Shown piece after piece: positions 1 through 10,819 of a stretch of DNA of 64,000 bases. The translations under genes and the position numbers were made by a program. The DNA comes from Trametopsis cervina (lineage: Eukaryota; Basidiomycota; Agaricomycetes; Polyporales; Irpicaceae). The notes beneath the pieces were generated by a model. The model searched no databases, was not told the DNA's origin, and worked only from the letters and a program-made list of their open reading frames with translations. Within the stretch, counting starts at the first letter, position 1; each line of letters begins with the position of its first letter. The stretch covers positions 186,001 to 250,000 of the forward strand of contig MU278367.1 of the NCBI GenBank assembly GCA_022385755.1. The letters are read 5' to 3'.

Positions 1-1
1 A

Positions 2-1336
2 TGGGATGATATACGGCCTAGAACGACGGATAGCGCATCCACGTCGCGCGAAGCCCCCGGAGCAGCGAATGGTGCGACCGGCGCTGGCGACTCCAACCGC
101 CCGGAGGGCAAAAACAAACAGATTATTGGGAAGGCAAGGGCTACGGCTGCTAACGTTCCTGCTAAGGATGAAAGCACACGTGTAATAAAGAGTGAGGGCT
201 CGAAATTCAGAGGCGATGATGACTCCATGTCTGCGTCTGGCTCAAAGGCCTCTGCTCGAAGACTTCCTGGCTCTGGTTTCAAGATCAAAGCAGGGAGCGA
301 CACACCTCCTGCATCGGATCTCCCGTCGGGCAGTGCGGATGCTGGAAGGAAAGCTGCTCTTCCTGAAGGTCGCTCCGCCAGGCCGGAAAAACAGGCCGTG
401 ACTACTGTGACCAAATCATCCCACCAGGCATCATCTCTTCCCCCTCCGCCTCCTCGTGAACGTCGCCCGTCCATCGCTAGTAATGCGTCTACAACTCGTG
501 TTCCGCAAAGCTCGAGAGACTCGAACGAGTTCGCACGGCCGGCCGACCCTGCTAAAGGACGTGCCCGTGAATCACCTGTGCCGTCCTTTGGTCAGAAGCG
601 GAAGAAACCATTGCGGGATGAGCAAGACGCGGAGTTCTCTGAACGCGAGTCGACCGGTGGTTCTAAGAGACGTAAGACTGAGGAGGACGCCGCTGCCGAG
701 AAGCGGAGAGAGCGCAACCTCGCGCTGCCAAAGAAACCGCCCGCACGTGAACCTTCTCCACCCCCACCACCTCGCCCGAGGCAACACAAAATAGACGAGC
801 GTTCACCCATGCCATCCCATTCGCCATTGCCACCACCATCCCCGCGGGTCCCAGCCAAGCAGCCCCACCACGAGCGCGCTCCCTCTTTCTCTTCCAACAG
901 GTCCCGCGACGATATCCCTCAGCGAAGTGGCTCGGCAAAATCGCGTCGCAAGTCCCCTGTGTTCACTTCGTCAGATGAAGAGAAGGAGCCGCGGCGCAGG
1001 ACGGAGATCGCTCAACGAACAGCGGACAAGCCCGTCGTTGAGGATTCTGCCATGCTAGGGACACAATACAAGAGGAAGTGGCGAAAATATTATATGCTAC
1101 ACCAGGAACATGATGCACTGGTCAACGAAATAAGAGAGCTGCTCCAAGGTGGTTCGGACGAGATTTATCTCTCTCCAGGGGATCCTGGCCTGCCGGGTGC
1201 AGATGAGCTCCGTGAGCTTAAAGAGAAACTAGACAGGGAAGAAAAGACGCTCCGAGCAATCATGGAAAAACGGGAGAGTCTCAGGAAGCTGGAGCGTGCC
1301 TCAGGGGGATCTTTGGATACACCTGATGACGCATGA
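2..1336 (+). CDS. 3' part of a basic, proline/serine-rich nuclear-type protein (5' end outside window)
   Basis: The frame is open from base 2 to a TGA at 1334-1336, so the gene enters from the left and about 444 codons are visible without an intron. The protein is strongly disordered: many Pro runs (PPPPP near 434 and 757), many SR/RS/KR clusters and a KRRK patch suggesting nuclear targeting. The last ~100 residues are ordered and helical (YKRKWRKYYMLHQEHDALV, then a Glu/Lys/Leu-rich coiled coil with RELKEKLDREEKTLRAI). A Tyr/Leu-His C-terminal helical module after a disordered linker recalls ELL-type RNA polymerase II elongation factors, but this is only a resemblance. It converges on the methyltransferase gene, 188 bp away. 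Confidence 0.75.
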   Translation, partial: WDDIRPRTTDSASTSREAPGAANGATGAGDSNRPEGKNKQIIGKARATAANVPAKDESTRVIKSEGSKFRGDDDSMSASGSKASARRLPGSGFKIKAGSDTPPASDLPSGSADAGRKAALPEGRSARPEKQAVTTVTKSSHQASSLPPPPPRERRPSIASNASTTRVPQSSRDSNEFARPADPAKGRARESPVPSFGQKRKKPLRDEQDAEFSERESTGGSKRRKTEEDAAAEKRRERNLALPKKPPAREPSPPPPPRPRQHKIDERSPMPSHSPLPPPSPRVPAKQPHHERAPSFSSNRSRDDIPQRSGSAKSRRKSPVFTSSDEEKEPRRRTEIAQRTADKPVVEDSAMLGTQYKRKWRKYYMLHQEHDALVNEIRELLQGGSDEIYLSPGDPGLPGADELRELKEKLDREEKTLRAIMEKRESLRKLERASGGSLDTPDDA

Positions 1337-1524
1337 CGCATAGAGGAATTTCGCGAGGCCCTGCTATTATTTATCTGGAACATACCCTCTGACGCGCGAC
1401 TATCTCATAAAGATCTTCATACCCACCATTACCTCCGTCTTTACCGTCCGACTTCTGGCACTAAGGACAGCCACTTGTATTTTGACTCTATATCTAATGA
1501 GATTTGATGACTTGCAGTCACGGC

Positions 1525-3235
1525 TTAGTCTTTACGCTTGAACAAATAGTGACCCACGCCCCACCTGTAGGTTCCGTCAGTCCTGAGTATAACGTAGCTG
1601 AAGCAGACCAGACAACTTACTCTTCTCCGCCATTCATAGCGAAAAATTCTGCGCAAGTTAAGAAGAACACGCGGAACCTGTAAATATATCATGAGAAGCG
1701 GCTCTGTGTGTCAAGGCGAGGATATAGTGAGACCTGTAAAACATTTTCCGTCCGTGCTCGCGACCCAGTCCTTGCCGCTCCGCGTCTTGCTCTAATTCAG
1801 CAAGGCCCTTTGCGGATTTCTGGTCTTGTTTCTTGAGCCAGTCTTCACTCGTACGAGCATAGTGCCGTCCGTTGACATACCAGCTGGTCAGTAGCGTGAG
1901 ATCGTCCTGGAAATAGAGCTAGTACATCATTAAGTGACGCAGCGGTTTCGCTGCTATGAAACCAATCGCACCAGGAGATCATGGGATGGCATTGTTCCAC
2001 CTTAGGTAGCTTCAATGAGCGTGCTAAGAAGAAGATGGAGACGTCCCACCTGAGAAGAATGTATCCGACATCCACCCGTCACCGTCTTCAAAGTGGTACG
2101 GTATGGAACGATGACAAAATATTTGGATGAAGCACAGTGCCTCTTCTGCGGATGATTCAGCTTTTGGGCGCAACCAGCTCGCAATTTTAGCCATGAGCAT
2201 CTTATAATTCTTCATATGCTCAAACATCTGTGGTGAAGGCGAATCAATCAGCACACATCCGCGGCTTTCTCGTTGGTGTATCACCTCAATTGACATAATG
2301 CGGTCGAACCTAACACCATTAATCCCGTCATACTGATATCGTCTGAGAATGATATCTGAAAAGACTCACTTTGTAGACGACTCAAAGTCATACGTATTCA
2401 CGTCCCCAGTTATGACCTGGTTGTATGAGAGTCAGCTAGAATTGGTTTCACGATGTCTCGATGGCGCGCACCTTCACGTTTGTGAGTCCCTGCGCTCTTG
2501 CGGTCGTGTCGATATACTGCTTTTGAGTCGAAGAATTTGAAAGAGCTGTGATCCGCGACCCTGGATATTTCTAGATGGCCGTAGTGTTCACCACCAATTC
2601 ATAAAATAAGCAAAGCAGCTTACTCTAGCCATGAATAGCGACAACGAGCCCCATCCTGATTGGAAGCAGATAATCCGTGTTTGCATCCATTACATCAAAG
2701 AGGGAATATATATGCTCACCACATCCTAGGTCTAGAATATCCATACCATCGCGCAGACGAGCCTTCGTGCAGTAAGAATCCAGCATCAAAATTTCAGCCT
2801 CATCCAGACTCTCCTTCCCAGTCGGGTAAAGGCAGCATGAGTACTTTGCGTAAGTGCCGGTGCACGACAGAATAAATGCCGTAGAGACCTAATGTCGTTG
2901 TTATTGATAAAAAACCTCAATTTGAAGGCCAAGTTGGCTTGCCTCGTAGTGTTGTTCATTGGCTTTATGGGTGACATCCGCAATAGATGCCCGTGCTTGA
3001 ACGCGTTCAATCCACTTCATTTTAGCCTCATGGTTAGCTTCAAGGCCGCCTTGTTCAATCTCCCTGATACGTTGGCGACAAAGTGTTCTGATGGCGGGGC
3101 GCAATATTATATCTGGAATAAGACCCTACGTATTCCACTGTTAATGACTACCGTATCCACTGTCTAGTGGGGACACACCTTGTCCAACATCGCGTAGCCT
3201 GTGTGTAGGAGGGCATCCATGAGCGAATTCATCAT
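1525..3235 (-). CDS. Coclaurine N-methyltransferase-like / CFA-synthase-family SAM methyltransferase, 12 exons
   Basis: Spliced model, minus strand: 3235-3179, 3125-2943, 2888-2720, 2655-2624, 2570-2472, 2416-2370, 2309-2285, 2227-2050, 2000-1972, 1918-1734, 1677-1621, 1564-1525. It sums to 1101 nt (366 aa) with all phases closing. Seen in the sequence: AKYSCCLYPTG, the SAM-binding motif LDLGCGWGSLSLF, ITALSNSSTQKQYID, the EMFEHMKNY motif, IFCHRSIPYHFED, and WGVGHYLF at the C terminus, the order typical of fungal and plant coclaurine NMT-like proteins. These resemble cyclopropane fatty acid synthases; the true fungal substrate is unknown. Intron 2 (2889-2942) has a GC donor. It is transcribed divergently from MDM31 with 260 bp between start codons. 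Confidence 0.9.
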
Positions 3236-3495
3236 GGCGAGAGACCAAGACACGAGTCACGGGTGCCATCGCGTTTTGGAGCTTAAATGAGAGCCGATGA
3301 GTGTCGGGCGTTTAGCAGAGGATGGGAGCACATCGAAGAGACGATGTTGATTGCCTCTTTGAGCCATTGTTTGATGTCGGTGTCTGCCGAACTTGCTTCA
3401 TTGCGCGCTTAAGCGTGTAAAGACGCATAGGCACTCCACCACCTGCAGCCTCCTTGGTCTCTCCTGCTCAGAATGCGCTAGAAACGCTGCGAGGA

Positions 3496-6039
3496 ATGTC
3501 TCTATTGGCCACACAACGCACTCTTACCCATCTCTCACGACGAACAACGCGCTCTGCGGCAATTGAACGATATGGCATCATTCGCAGTTTCTTTCTTCGA
3601 CAATCCTCAGCCTGTGCAAGCTATTCAAACGATGCGTCGCTGCGGATATCGTCGGGCACTATACTTGCTTTCCCCGGTGGTCGATTGAACCACTTTAATG
3701 CATCCTACAGACTTCTTCATACCAGCCGATTCTTGCACACGACCCTGCGACGTGCCAATATCGGTCCAGCAAAGCCTACTAAAGATTTGGATGGCAAACA
3801 AAAGGAGTCGTCTGCGGATGTCAAGAAGGGAGATAGCCAGGCAGACCCTCATCACTTCGAAAACTACTCAAAGTTCTTCAGGCAGCTAGCCATGTCGCTC
3901 CCACATCTTTCACGCCCTACGCGCGACGATTTTCTGAATGCAGCTACGGGGTTCTGGTCTCGAATGCGCGTCCGCTTCAAGTGGCTTACTATCAGATCAT
4001 TCCGAAGATATAATGCCGATGATATATCAGCCTTCATCACATGGTTCTTCATGAGCCAGACACTGTGGCTGTTTGTTGGAACGTACGTGTTTCGATATCA
4101 TTACGGTATGGCCAAATATCTTACGCAACACGCAGTACCACATTCTTTTCAGTAGTTTTCGCAACAATCAACAGCCTTCGTCTACAAAGTGAGGACGAAT
4201 GTCGCTTCAAGATTCCTCTAACTCATCACTCTGGCTTCCAGATTATGTCGCTAAGGCTATTAGCGACTATCTCACTTCTGAGACTGGGATCACAATTGTT
4301 TTCGAGTCCGCAATTGTCCCCAAGTGGAAGGACTCCAGAATATCATTCAAGAATGTATTTGTCACGCGTCGACCTAGCAATGTACCTCGAGTGCGACCGC
4401 TCGATGACATTGGTCATGACATAGCACGCGGTTATGATGTTAGTAATCACCCCGCCAACCACAGACTCATCGGCGAGGAGGAGGACTTCCTTCCTGAAAT
4501 ACATACGGAAGAAGACACGAACTACTCTATGTTCGACTTGACCATAGACTCAATTGATGTCACGCTATCGCTGGCTCGTTGGCTACAGGGCAAAGGAGTA
4601 GTTACGGACGCAGTAATCAAGGGTGTACGCGGTGTACTAGGTATGCCCTACCACGGTGTTCTTGCTTCATCGTCTAATGGCATGCAGATCGACGGTATGT
4701 GCAATGGGATCCAGACAACCCGTGGGACCCTGCAGCCTTTCGGCATGAGGGACGGCCAGGAGACTTTGAGCTCGAATCTCTTCAACTTGAAGATGTCCTC
4801 ATAACTGTATATCAACCTGGAGGCTTCCGTCCATACACAGCGTCGATCTTCCGTGCTGATATGCAGACTTTCCGCAAGCAGTGGATGTTTTATGACTTCC
4901 TCTGCGCGGAAAACGTTGTAGGCCAGTTTGATAACTGCCTGTTTAGCCTACACAAACCGCAGAGTATTGGGCGCACTACACAGCAAGACACGAAAGACGG
5001 CCAATGGTCTCGTATGGTGGGTTCCAATGATTGCATGTATGCGCATCACTGATTTGCGTGTCTATCGCAGTCACGTTTCCGAATCGACGGCGTCAGTATT
5101 GATCACATTCAACACATGTCGACGCATGAAGGCCCGATCTCATGGATAACATCAGGAAAACTCGACGCAGTACTGGATATCAAATTTCCTCGGGATGAGG
5201 ACGACGACACGCCCTTGAATGCGCTGATAGGTGAACTTGCTGATGCCATCACAACAGCGGCCACTTCAGCTGTCGCTGACCGAATACCTGGTCAACGAGA
5301 GCTGGCTAAGCCCCCACTTAGCGCTCCCTCGGATGATTCGGACTTGAAAGCAGACGACTCGGACCAACCCAAAGTGATCATTAACATCGACCTTCGATTC
5401 AGAGACCTGAAAGCTGCTGTTCCGATGTTCACCAACGATTTATCATACACTAACAATGCTCTAATACGGCCCATCGTTGCATTCATGAAGTGAGCCCGTG
5501 CTCCCATTCATTTGACTGCTACCGACTGTTTTATCAATAGCGCGAATCGGACCCTGATCCCTATTCATTGCAAGGTTGCGAAAGATCTCAGCGAGTTCGA
5601 CGGAGCTTGGACGGTATGTTCCGTCCTGGATTTTCTAGCAAAGCAATGCTGATGCACGAGTTTTGGCAGATGTGGGAGAGTGAGTATCTTTCGGGACTCT
5701 TTTCAGGCCTGATTTCTCACGGAATGATATACAGCTGGTCTTATGGACGATACCGCGGTGAAGGTAGGCTAGACCTTGCTTCCTGTCATATGTTTCTCAA
5801 GGCCCTGTATTGCACGTTAGGTATATGAAGCCATGGCATATCACGTCACACAAGTCAACTTCAACCGTCGTGTTAAGGCAGTTGGCGCCTGGAGCATACA
5901 GCTGACTGCCCAAGCTGTCCTTTCTGTGCTCAGGACCATGATGAATCCGATGACGGAGCACTTGCGGGGCCTTTATGTTGAGGGGTTTCCATATGAATTT
6001 TGGTTGCCGGTCAGTATTCTGAGAGGTGATGCTGCATAA
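3496..6039 (+). CDS. MDM31: Mdm31/Mdm32-family mitochondrial inner-membrane protein
   Basis: Exons 3496-4082, 4136-4188, 4242-4640, 4688-5016, 5071-5489, 5541-5613, 5670-5679, 5735-5763, 5821-6039; one exon has only 10 nt. The Met at 3496 opens an Arg/Ser/Thr-rich presequence without acidic residues for 20 codons, fitting mitochondrial import. Family signatures: WLTIRSFRRYNADDISAF, a membrane segment (FFMSQTLWLFVGT), FATINSLRLQ, GITIVFESAIVPKWKD and ITAQAV-like LTAQAVLSVLR near the C terminus. Mdm31/32 of yeast act in mitochondrial shape, nucleoid stability and cardiolipin homeostasis. The stop directly after FWLPVSILRGDAA is the first available; a short terminal intron at 6009 cannot be excluded. 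Confidence 0.92.
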
Positions 6040-6691
6040 ACCCTAGTCGTTTATGCTGTCAACATGGACATTGAATACTATGGATGGCCATGTTGAGCCT
6101 GAACACATATGCATGTAAGCCAGCCTATCAATGGGTCAGCCCCTGCGTTGACGAAAACCTGTATGATGTCGGGTGCAAGCACACATGCAGTCACAGGTAA
6201 CCCCTTATGTAAGCAGACGCCCGCCAACTTCGATGTTGACAACAGTGATGGGCACAACTCTCGGAGTAAGGAAATAATCAATGGAGATAAGACATAAGGA
6301 TGTGTTCTTTGATTCCTATGAAAGCTTTGATCAGTTATTGTTGATAGAAAAAGTTTATTGACTAAAAATATTTTTTGAACCAAATCACATTATTTTGACA
6401 TTCTCAACTGTCTAGAGCCATATTGAAAAGATCATAGTTACAATTTGGCCAGACATCTGTTAGGCACTAAATGTATACCTTCATTTTTATGAAATGCAGA
6501 TCATAGACATGAGTGTGGCGTGATCTGTACTGCTAATCAATGCTGATGGATAACCACAGCTATACAGTCACTAGATAATGACAGAGGCAAGATTCCTCAT
6601 CCCAGGGATGAGGGCTTTCCGAAACACAAAAACCAAGTATTAAGTAAAAGTCACACATAACTGAAGTTCCAAATTTTCACATCTGTTCCTT
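6040..6691. other. AT-rich flank of the transposon island, no gene seen
   Basis: Base composition drops sharply after MDM31. No ORF here has coding character. A 19-bp palindrome (CCTCATCCC A GGGATGAGG) lies at 6595-6613. No terminal repeat or target duplication of the inverted repeat to the right could be placed. Confidence 0.6.
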
Positions 6692-7703
6692 TATTACGAT
6701 TCCTGAGGCACGAAGAAAAGAACTGTTCCAGTAACATCTAGCACATTGGGGTTCTGCAACATGTGACAGATTTTGCCCTAAAGTGTGGAAATTTTGATGG
6801 AAATACACTTTTATAAGTGTATTTTGTTACCATAGTGTATGCTTTTGATGGCATTAGTAGCAGTTATTGATCCATTACCATTTTTTGTAGTTGAGTGCTT
6901 ATTTGAGACCACAAAACTTTCTCAATTTTTACAGCCTCCCCATTTCAAAGTTTGTCAGCAATTTATATATCAGCATGTAGCCATGACATTGGGCTACACT
7001 GTAGTCACATTTGCTAAGAAAATTATGCAAGACTGAGAATTGGAGATGGAAAACACATATGCCCTTTTTGGGAACTAAGCGCCCAACTTTGATGGGCTTC
7101 AGTACGGCTCATAAAACACTTCTAGCAAAGAACCCCCTTCATTTCACATGTATTCTATGCCTCAGTGTTATTTTATAGGCCTGAAGTGATTACTTTGTCA
7201 ATGTTTTTTGAGTATTTTGTGTTTTCTGGGCTTAATAATGCAACTACTGCAAAGCCGTGCACAGTGGGAGGATCAGATTAGATAAGCGCACACCTTCCAT
7301 TTTGGGAAGTCAAACTCCCACGGTCTGTCTACACCTTTACATGTCTGCCTTTCACTCAATAGATCACATATGAGGGCCGCACAACATCTCAGGTATATGC
7401 TAATATGTATTATATAATATATTCTGATTTTTTCCGCATTTTATTGAGCTCTGTATGAAGCATTTTATGCATTTTCCTGCAAAAGAACGCAATTTGCGGG
7501 ATCACATGACCGTGAAAAAGTCAGGTGACCGTGTGAGAGAGGGCTTTCAAGCCCTCCAGAATTTCTGGCGATTTTTCAGACTTTTCCCGATTTTATTGAA
7601 GGCTCTACAGCTGATTTTAGCGAAAACAGCCCAAAAAAGTGCCAAATAAAGCCAAACAAAGGCCGCAGAGGGCTGCCGGCCACTTGTCAGGGTGCTTATG
7701 CTC

Positions 7704-7745
7704 CCCACCGTCGGAGCGCTGACTTTCCAGCGCTCATGCGGTGGG
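7704..7745. other. Hairpin-forming sequence in left arm
   Basis: Two nested perfect stems: CCCACCG (7704-7710) pairs with CGGTGGG (7739-7745), and GAGCGCTG (7714-7721) pairs with CAGCGCTC (7728-7735), loop ACTTTC. The equivalent site in the right arm has a hairpin of unrelated sequence. Confidence 0.75.
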
Positions 7746-7762
7746 CAGGATAAGCGTGATAT

Positions 7763-7834
7763 GCAGCCAGCAGGATTTAAACCCCAGGCCGGCCACAGAC
7801 AAAATAAAGCACTTAACCACTACACTACTGTGAC
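7763..7834 (-). repeat. tRNA-derived SINE-like head, left arm
   Basis: Read on the minus strand, TAGTGTAGTGGTTAAG resembles a pol III box A and GGTTTAAATCC (7773-7783) a box B at tRNA-like spacing. Clover-leaf pairing is poor, so this is a tRNA-derived SINE promoter or a pseudo-tRNA rather than a functional tRNA gene. The counterpart in the right arm is at 14326-14404. Confidence 0.55.
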
Positions 7835-7902
7835 ATGCAAAGATGACATTCAATTCAAATGAGGTATGTAGCAGAGTAAGTAAGGAGTATTATCAGGTAA
7901 GT

Positions 7903-8742
7903 NNNNNNNNNNNNNNNNNNNNNNNNNNNNNNNNNNNNNNNNNNNNNNNNNNNNNNNNNNNNNNNNNNNNNNNNNNNNNNNNNNNNNNNNNNNNNNNNNN
8001 NNNNNNNNNNNNNNNNNNNNNNNNNNNNNNNNNNNNNNNNNNNNNNNNNNNNNNNNNNNNNNNNNNNNNNNNNNNNNNNNNNNNNNNNNNNNNNNNNNNN
8101 NNNNNNNNNNNNNNNNNNNNNNNNNNNNNNNNNNNNNNNNNNNNNNNNNNNNNNNNNNNNNNNNNNNNNNNNNNNNNNNNNNNNNNNNNNNNNNNNNNNN
8201 NNNNNNNNNNNNNNNNNNNNNNNNNNNNNNNNNNNNNNNNNNNNNNNNNNNNNNNNNNNNNNNNNNNNNNNNNNNNNNNNNNNNNNNNNNNNNNNNNNNN
8301 NNNNNNNNNNNNNNNNNNNNNNNNNNNNNNNNNNNNNNNNNNNNNNNNNNNNNNNNNNNNNNNNNNNNNNNNNNNNNNNNNNNNNNNNNNNNNNNNNNNN
8401 NNNNNNNNNNNNNNNNNNNNNNNNNNNNNNNNNNNNNNNNNNNNNNNNNNNNNNNNNNNNNNNNNNNNNNNNNNNNNNNNNNNNNNNNNNNNNNNNNNNN
8501 NNNNNNNNNNNNNNNNNNNNNNNNNNNNNNNNNNNNNNNNNNNNNNNNNNNNNNNNNNNNNNNNNNNNNNNNNNNNNNNNNNNNNNNNNNNNNNNNNNNN
8601 NNNNNNNNNNNNNNNNNNNNNNNNNNNNNNNNNNNNNNNNNNNNNNNNNNNNNNNNNNNNNNNNNNNNNNNNNNNNNNNNNNNNNNNNNNNNNNNNNNNN
8701 NNNNNNNNNNNNNNNNNNNNNNNNNNNNNNNNNNNNNNNNNN
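7903..8742. other. Assembly gap of 840 N
   Basis: The last bases before the gap, read on the minus strand (ACTTACCTGATAATACTCC), match the minisatellite motif of the right arm, and the first bases after it match the right arm at 13871. The corresponding right-arm interval is only about 400 bp, so 840 is probably an estimate or a fixed gap size and the missing sequence is the left minisatellite copy. Confidence 0.9.
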
Positions 8743-9214
8743 ACTTGCCCAAATGCGGAAATATGGTCTCAATTTCGATGTTTTGGCAGTATTTTGCACT
8801 TTCTGAGCTCAATAATGCAGCTACAGCAAAACTGCTTGTAGCAATGACATCAGGTTAGCTAAGTGGACGTTTTCCACATTTGGAAATGGTTTTCCCACGG
8901 TCAATAAATTGACTGTAGAGCTCCAAATAAAATTCACAAAAATCCGGAAAAATCACATTAAATTCTGAACAGCCTATAGAGCCATTTATATATCTTTATT
9001 TACACTTCTAAAGTCATGACACTCTTAAAATCCCATGCTTTGGCTATGTTTAGCACTTTCTGAGCTTAGTAATATAACTACAGCAAAATAGTTTGTAGTA
9101 ATGACATCAGATTACATAAGTGCACATTTTTCACATTGGGACATCTTTTTCCCACAGTCTATAAATTGACTGTAAAGTAATCATTTTTATCCATAAAAAA
9201 GCAGAAACAGTTGC

Positions 9215-9697
9215 TTGATTTGTTGGCAATATCTTAAGACATATAAAGGTCTCAGGAATTGTAACCTGCCGCTGCTGGTCTGCTCGCCAAGTATATTTCC
9301 CACATTCCACATGTTCTTGCTCAAACTCTATAAGCACAATGACACTGATTTTTTTCAATTGCAAAAACTCAAATGTCCGGGCCCCCTCATTGACGTGAAT
9401 GGAGGAGAACTTTGGAACGTTAAACAGATTCTGGACCAACGGAGGTGCAGATGCAGTTGGCAATATATGGTGCGATGGCAAGAATATAGTTTAGAGTCAG
9501 ACACCTGGCTGCCGAGGAGCAAGATAAAGAATCTAGAGGCTCTGAACATCTGAGTGCAGGATAATGTATCTGAAGAACTTGTGGAAGAAAATGATTATGT
9601 CACAGGTGCAACCCTGCATGCACAAGAGATGCTCAAACTTCCAGAGGCATTGCTCAACAATCTTACACACTTAGCTGTGCTCGAAAATGTATTTTAG
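9215..9697 (+). pseudogene. Ty3/gypsy (chromovirus) pol C-terminal fragment with chromodomain
   Basis: The frame reads FPTFHMFLLKLYKHNDTD (the HPVFHVSLLKPYK end of integrase), then a chromodomain: ELWNVKQILDQRR, WQYMVRWQEYSLESDTWLP. A TGA at 9551-9553 interrupts; the frame then continues as VQDNVSEELVEENDYVTG to a TAG at 9695. No upstream RT, RNase H or integrase core is present in the window. The fragment starts right at the inner end of the left arm, as if the element had been cut there. Confidence 0.85.
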
Positions 9698-10269
9698 TTT
9701 TGGAGAGAAGGAAAGAGTGTAACCCTGGGATTGGATTACACACATGTTTGACTGAGTTCCCTTTTCCGTTTGTGGGATATCAGTGCTCCTGTCCCTTTAT
9801 TGCCTCTTTAGTTCTAATCACAACTCACCAGCAAAGTTTAATACTATCATTGTTCCTGTTTCTTTCTTAGGTATTATTCGATAAAGTGTTGGGTTTTCAC
9901 TGGTATGATGTTGAGGTTTGTCTTCTCTGTTCTTGGGGCTGTAATGTTTACATAGTTCTTGCTGACCCTTTATGCTGAGGTCTTTCAAATACTTCAATCT
10001 GCAAGTCTCTACATTGCTTCACTGCCAGCTTGAATGGATTGAGCAGCTCACCCAGCACTCTACACACTCACTGGATTCATGAAGGCAAACTCAACCATTC
10101 ATGCCCTTCACGAGCTGATTTTGGTCTCATTTCAGTTGGCCTCAGATGTTGCTGCCCAGTACATTTGCCATCACACCTAGCACACTTCAATGGCTCTTAA
10201 TGACATCCATCCTGCAGTCATCTTCTTGACTGAAATACTCATGGTTCTTCCTCTCTATATTTGCCTTGC
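9698..10269. other. Decayed AT-rich sequence after the pol relic, nothing recognised
   Basis: No open frame of note. An LTR would be expected soon after the chromodomain of a complete element, but no copy of the three LTRs at 15-20.7 kb lies here. Confidence 0.5.
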
Positions 10270-10819
10270 ACAGTGATCTAACATTACCCATGACAATATT
10301 GTTAAACAGCTATGGAAGCTTGAAAAGAAATCTCGATACTTACAGCTGCCCTCTTCAATAATTCAGTTTCCCCAGAAAACACTTTACATCTCTGATATCA
10401 GCCATGCTGAACAGTCTGTTCCTGCTGTTGGAGTTCATGCAGCCCAGCCTACAGTAAATACAGCTTATTTGAATGCTATCCCTTTTCAGCCACTCTAAAT
10501 GTCTTTCTATTTTATTAGCAGTACTCCTGCGTGTTCTAGTCAGCCTATTCCAGAACTACTCACAGCTTCTATTTAGTCTATGCCAAGTGAGGCTACTTTA
10601 GCCTCTTTCAGTCAACTAACCCAGCTTACCCTTGCTCTCACTCTTATTCTGGCTACTTCTGCTCCTGCCTCCGTTTTGACTACTACCCTTGCTCTCACTT
10701 GTGCTATTGCTACTCCCATTCACAGTGCCGCTGCTGTCACTGCAGCTGTTTATAAGTCTCAGGCTTCTGTTAGGGACTTAGTGCAGAGGTTTGATAAGTA
10801 CCAAGGTGTTCAAGGTTAG
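10270..10819 (+). pseudogene. Relic of a transposon-type coding sequence with transition-like stops
   Basis: One frame can be followed from about 10,285: DNIVKQLWKLEKKSRYLQL, then PAVGVHAAQP, to a TAA after FQPL, onward to a TAG before SMPSEAT, then SVRDLVQRFDKYQGVQG and a stop at 10819. Both internal stops are one C-to-T change from Gln codons. The low-complexity stretch reads Leu-Thr-Leu where a Pro/Thr/Ser-rich linker would be expected, also fitting C-to-T change. The family is not recognised; the linker and SVRDLVxRFD end suggest a gag-like or transposon accessory protein. Confidence 0.45.

Larger units (their letters stand above)
6692..9190. repeat. Left arm of a ~9.5-kb imperfect inverted repeat
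   Basis: This stretch matches the reverse complement of 13435-16181 in the same order: outer segment with a short ORF (6839-7036), GGCTCATAAAACACTT segment (~7100), bases 7215-7640, a hairpin, a tRNA-like block, the gap, then 8743-9190. Similarity is uneven: about 87% by eye over 6839-7033 but about 98-99% over 8743-9080. Inside the arm a unit recurs (around 7215-7345, 8798-8935, 9054-9180): CTGAGCT..AATAATGCA, GATTA/GCTAAG, CCACGGTC; the last two copies are 256 bp apart. It is probably a non-autonomous element or nested elements; no transposase is seen. Confidence 0.8.

Noticed and set aside
6839..7036. Conserved 65-codon ORF in both arms (also 15842-16120 minus)
   Set aside because: Differences between the copies fall at all three codon positions and change many residues, so it looks like a shared repeat rather than a protein under selection.
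7843..8841. Very long open frames across the gap on both strands
   Set aside because: They consist of N positions translated as X; there is no coding information.
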